From Quisquiliibacterium transsilvanicum (lineage in GTDB: Bacteria; Pseudomonadota; Gammaproteobacteria; Burkholderiales; Burkholderiaceae_E), in NCBI RefSeq assembly GCF_014202215.1, contig NZ_JACHGB010000007.1:1-64000 (forward strand): 64,000 bases of DNA, in the 5' to 3' direction. The position numbers and the translations under genes were made by a program. Below the pieces are notes generated by a model that was not told the DNA's origin, did not search any database, and saw only the letters and a list, made by a program, of their open reading frames with translations. The number at the start of each line of letters is the position of its first letter. Position 1 is the stretch's first letter. Positions 63,301 through 64,000 of this stretch are shown piece by piece.

Positions 63301-64000
63301 CGCTGCCGGCCGAAGCGCTGCCGGCTGACGGCCAGGAAGCCACCGTCGAGGCGGACGCCATCCGTTTCTTCGACGCCGACGTGGACCTCGGCGACATCGA
63401 GGAGGTGGAACTCGGCGCCGTCGCGCCGGCCGAGGCGGACAACTCCCTGTCTGATCCGCAGTGCGAAACCTTCACGCAGCCCGAGGCATTCACCGAGCAG
63501 CCCGGGGCAGTCACGTCGCAGCCCGCGGCAGTCACGTCGCCGCCCGAATCCGTCGAGCTTCCCGACGTAGTCACAATCGGCGCGCGCGAACTGAGCCGGC
63601 AGCTCTACACGATCTTCCTGTCGGAAGCCGACGACCTGATCGGGCGGCTGACCGACGACGTCTTCGCCTGGCGCGCCAATCCGGCCCGCGGCGCAAGCAG
63701 CGACGGCACGCGTGCCGCGCACTCGCTCAAGGGCAGCTCCAGCGTCGTCCAGCTCGACGGCGTGCACCGGATCGCCGAACGCCTGGAGGCCTTCATGCAG
63801 GCGCAGCGCGCCTGCAGCGAGGTTCCGGAGCCTGCGGAGCTGCAGGTGGTCTCCGACGCGGTCGAGCGGATGCAGGCGATGCTGCACCAGTTCGCCGCGG
63901 GTGCCGAGCCGCGCGACGAGCCGCTGGCGTTCGAGGCGATCGCCGCGCTGGCCGCCTGGTGGCGCGCCAAGCTCAAGGCTCCGCTGGCGCCCGAGGAAGG
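60315..64000 (+). CDS. pilL: Chemotaxis-type hybrid histidine kinase PilL/ChpA, 5' part
   Basis: At least 1,228 residues, open to the window end. Relatives are very long (about 2,000 or more) and carry several Hpt domains, a HATPase, CheW and REC domains. Seen here: an N-terminal alpha-helical region with YPYYKGLLEARRADRIHPADLFFP, a first clear Hpt with His803 in HTLKGSSRMVGL, and a second with His1136 in HSLKGSSSVVQLDG. Linkers are low in complexity: Gly/Ala-rich (566-604), Ala/Glu-rich (893-915) and D/E/A-L-A repeats (about 980-1005). ATG at 60315 after GAGGAAC. The kinase core lies beyond the window. Confidence 0.92.
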   Translation, partial: MADLVTLSWCLGEIREALAHADRLLERQLASEDDDLASLRSARASLHQAHGALQVVAIEGVPLLTEEAERLLDAVERGEVLLSGKLVSRLSRAFQALVEHLETLLAGVPHQPLLLYPYYKGLLEARRADRIHPADLFFPDLSSARPPQPEGGFRQAEPAELAAARAGFERGLLQVMRGADAAAGAAAMGASIDAVGASQVGAANRSFWWVAQAWFEALSAGALPVDVTLKRLLGRLNLQLRKTIEERAPVAGQLTREMLFGLAGVQANTPRVAAVRAGFGLDGAVPEGYEEPSYGRLDARVVRAAREAIGRARSALDKVTRGNAAELAAFSQAVDAFCDNVQQMPTEGLRALGRAFAEVRARLGDREGLLGEALSLELATAILFAEQALEDGARPGSDHDRHGHEMARRLGVAFAGDGPFDAEMPEWLRSLSRAAQDRMTMIAFVAETGNNLRAVEKTLDAFFRDQSQREGLPGCVRALHQVAGALRLLGHEGAAAGAESVAVRVAALANGDASAADPEGFERIASSVGAIGFFVEGLQRPDRQSGRFEYDEASGDFHAHLTQARVARAGGAVGAVGAAGAGAGGDSGAGGNSGIGAGAVGGEREGAFAQAVTEGASAHAASNALWESLSEYSQGAGSRADRDADAAAAADVDASQPSAESVLEMHADEAASLFVALAERPGDAVLRGAMRETLARVRDAAMLLDRADRRHGADEALALLGAPGDVDAARLAKALEAAGIALPVAVVPSAPMPADEAAVDSELLEIFLGEAEEVLAAIEEHAALSIATPSDAQYLTTIRRGFHTLKGSSRMVGLMPFGEAGWALEQALNQWLADERPGDEPLYALIDDAVARMAQWVAELRADPASAAAIAPRVLVAHADAVREGRDPAQAMADAREVAAAEAAEAEAAATAATAATEAPAQAGAGAAEADALTLAELPGEAAVDAAALEDTADVVEVLGAFEFHEEAFEAPRAEATQIEASQTDASLADASLAEALPAEALPADGQEATVEADAIRFFDADVDLGDIEEVELGAVAPAEADNSLSDPQCETFTQPEAFTEQPGAVTSQPAAVTSPPESVELPDVVTIGARELSRQLYTIFLSEADDLIGRLTDDVFAWRANPARGASSDGTRAAHSLKGSSSVVQLDGVHRIAERLEAFMQAQRACSEVPEPAELQVVSDAVERMQAMLHQFAAGAEPRDEPLAFEAIAALAAWWRAKLKAPLAPEE
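62017..62053 (+). repeat. G-tract cluster in pilL linker (G-quadruplex-capable)
   Basis: Seven runs of two to five G with one- or two-base spacers occur on the coding strand within 37 bases, in the part of pilL that encodes the Gly/Ala-rich linker. Four or more runs of at least three G satisfy the usual G-quadruplex pattern. It may affect transcription, or be only a by-product of Gly codons. Confidence 0.6.

Overview
This window looks like chromosome from a GC-rich betaproteobacterium, most likely of the order Burkholderiales. The signs are two tandem general porins of the Burkholderia/Bordetella type, a tctCBA tricarboxylate transporter with a Bug-family binding protein, Coq7 for ubiquinone synthesis, a glyA-nrdR-ribD-ribE-ribBA-ribH-nusB-thiL-pgpA neighbourhood, and a pilGHIJL twitching chemosensory cluster. 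The genus cannot be set from the sequence alone. No prophage, insertion sequence, CRISPR array or complete tRNA was seen. Most of the window is ordinary core genome with small accessory insertions.

Layout. 1-140: 3' end of a 5S rRNA and its terminator. 178-8353 (minus): a seven-gene oligopeptide-type ABC transporter operon with two M20 amidohydrolases woven into it. 8554-12217: molybdopterin oxidoreductase, HExxH lipoprotein and a MarR regulator. 12464-15003 (minus): two tandem porins. 15280-16436: coq7 and an OsmC-type protein. 16437-17055: a gene-free stretch holding a candidate small RNA and the rplM promoter. 17056-19652: rplM, rpsI, argC, erpA. 19787-22343 (minus): anmK and an M23 peptidase, divergent from tyrS-dtd-PEBP-phosphatase. 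25593-27621: ZTP riboswitch, glyA, nrdR. 27653-31730 (minus): diguanylate cyclase, ThDP enzyme and SIMPL protein. 31794-40814: riboflavin genes, split by a toxin-antitoxin pair and by an enoyl-CoA hydratase/MFS pair, then nusB-thiL-pgpA-pncC. 40881-42421: LexA-controlled recA-recX. 42736-45565: sucCD and a TerC protein. 45712-49301: FHA protein, CHASE2 adenylate cyclase and a class II cyclic-nucleotide phosphodiesterase-like enzyme. 49354-49968 (minus): HigBA-like pair. 50378-53386 (minus): tctCBA. 53590-54951 (minus): Fic protein. 55322-64000: sigma54-type pilA, rubredoxin, pilG, pilH, pilI, pilJ and the 5' part of pilL/chpA, which runs off the end.

How the genes work together. The first operon has all parts needed to import a peptide or acylated amino acid and cleave it by amide hydrolysis. 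The riboflavin genes cover deaminase/reductase, lumazine synthase, riboflavin synthase and butanone-phosphate synthase, but the GTP cyclohydrolase II half of RibBA looks degenerate. The FHA-cyclase-phosphodiesterase run could make and destroy cAMP from one locus. In Pseudomonas the pil genes control type IV pilus extension, partly through cAMP, so the two loci may be linked.

The most interesting unexplained items are: a compact candidate sRNA (16653-16776) that shows an anti-Shine-Dalgarno CUCCUCC loop; a five-copy TGGCGC-type repeat array in front of an HTH-Fic gene that lacks the usual catalytic histidine; a phased GTCAC array upstream of the pilA sigma54 promoter; and low-complexity insertions in many conserved enzymes (Dtd, AnmK, PgpA, PncC, the cyclase, PilI, PilJ, PilL).
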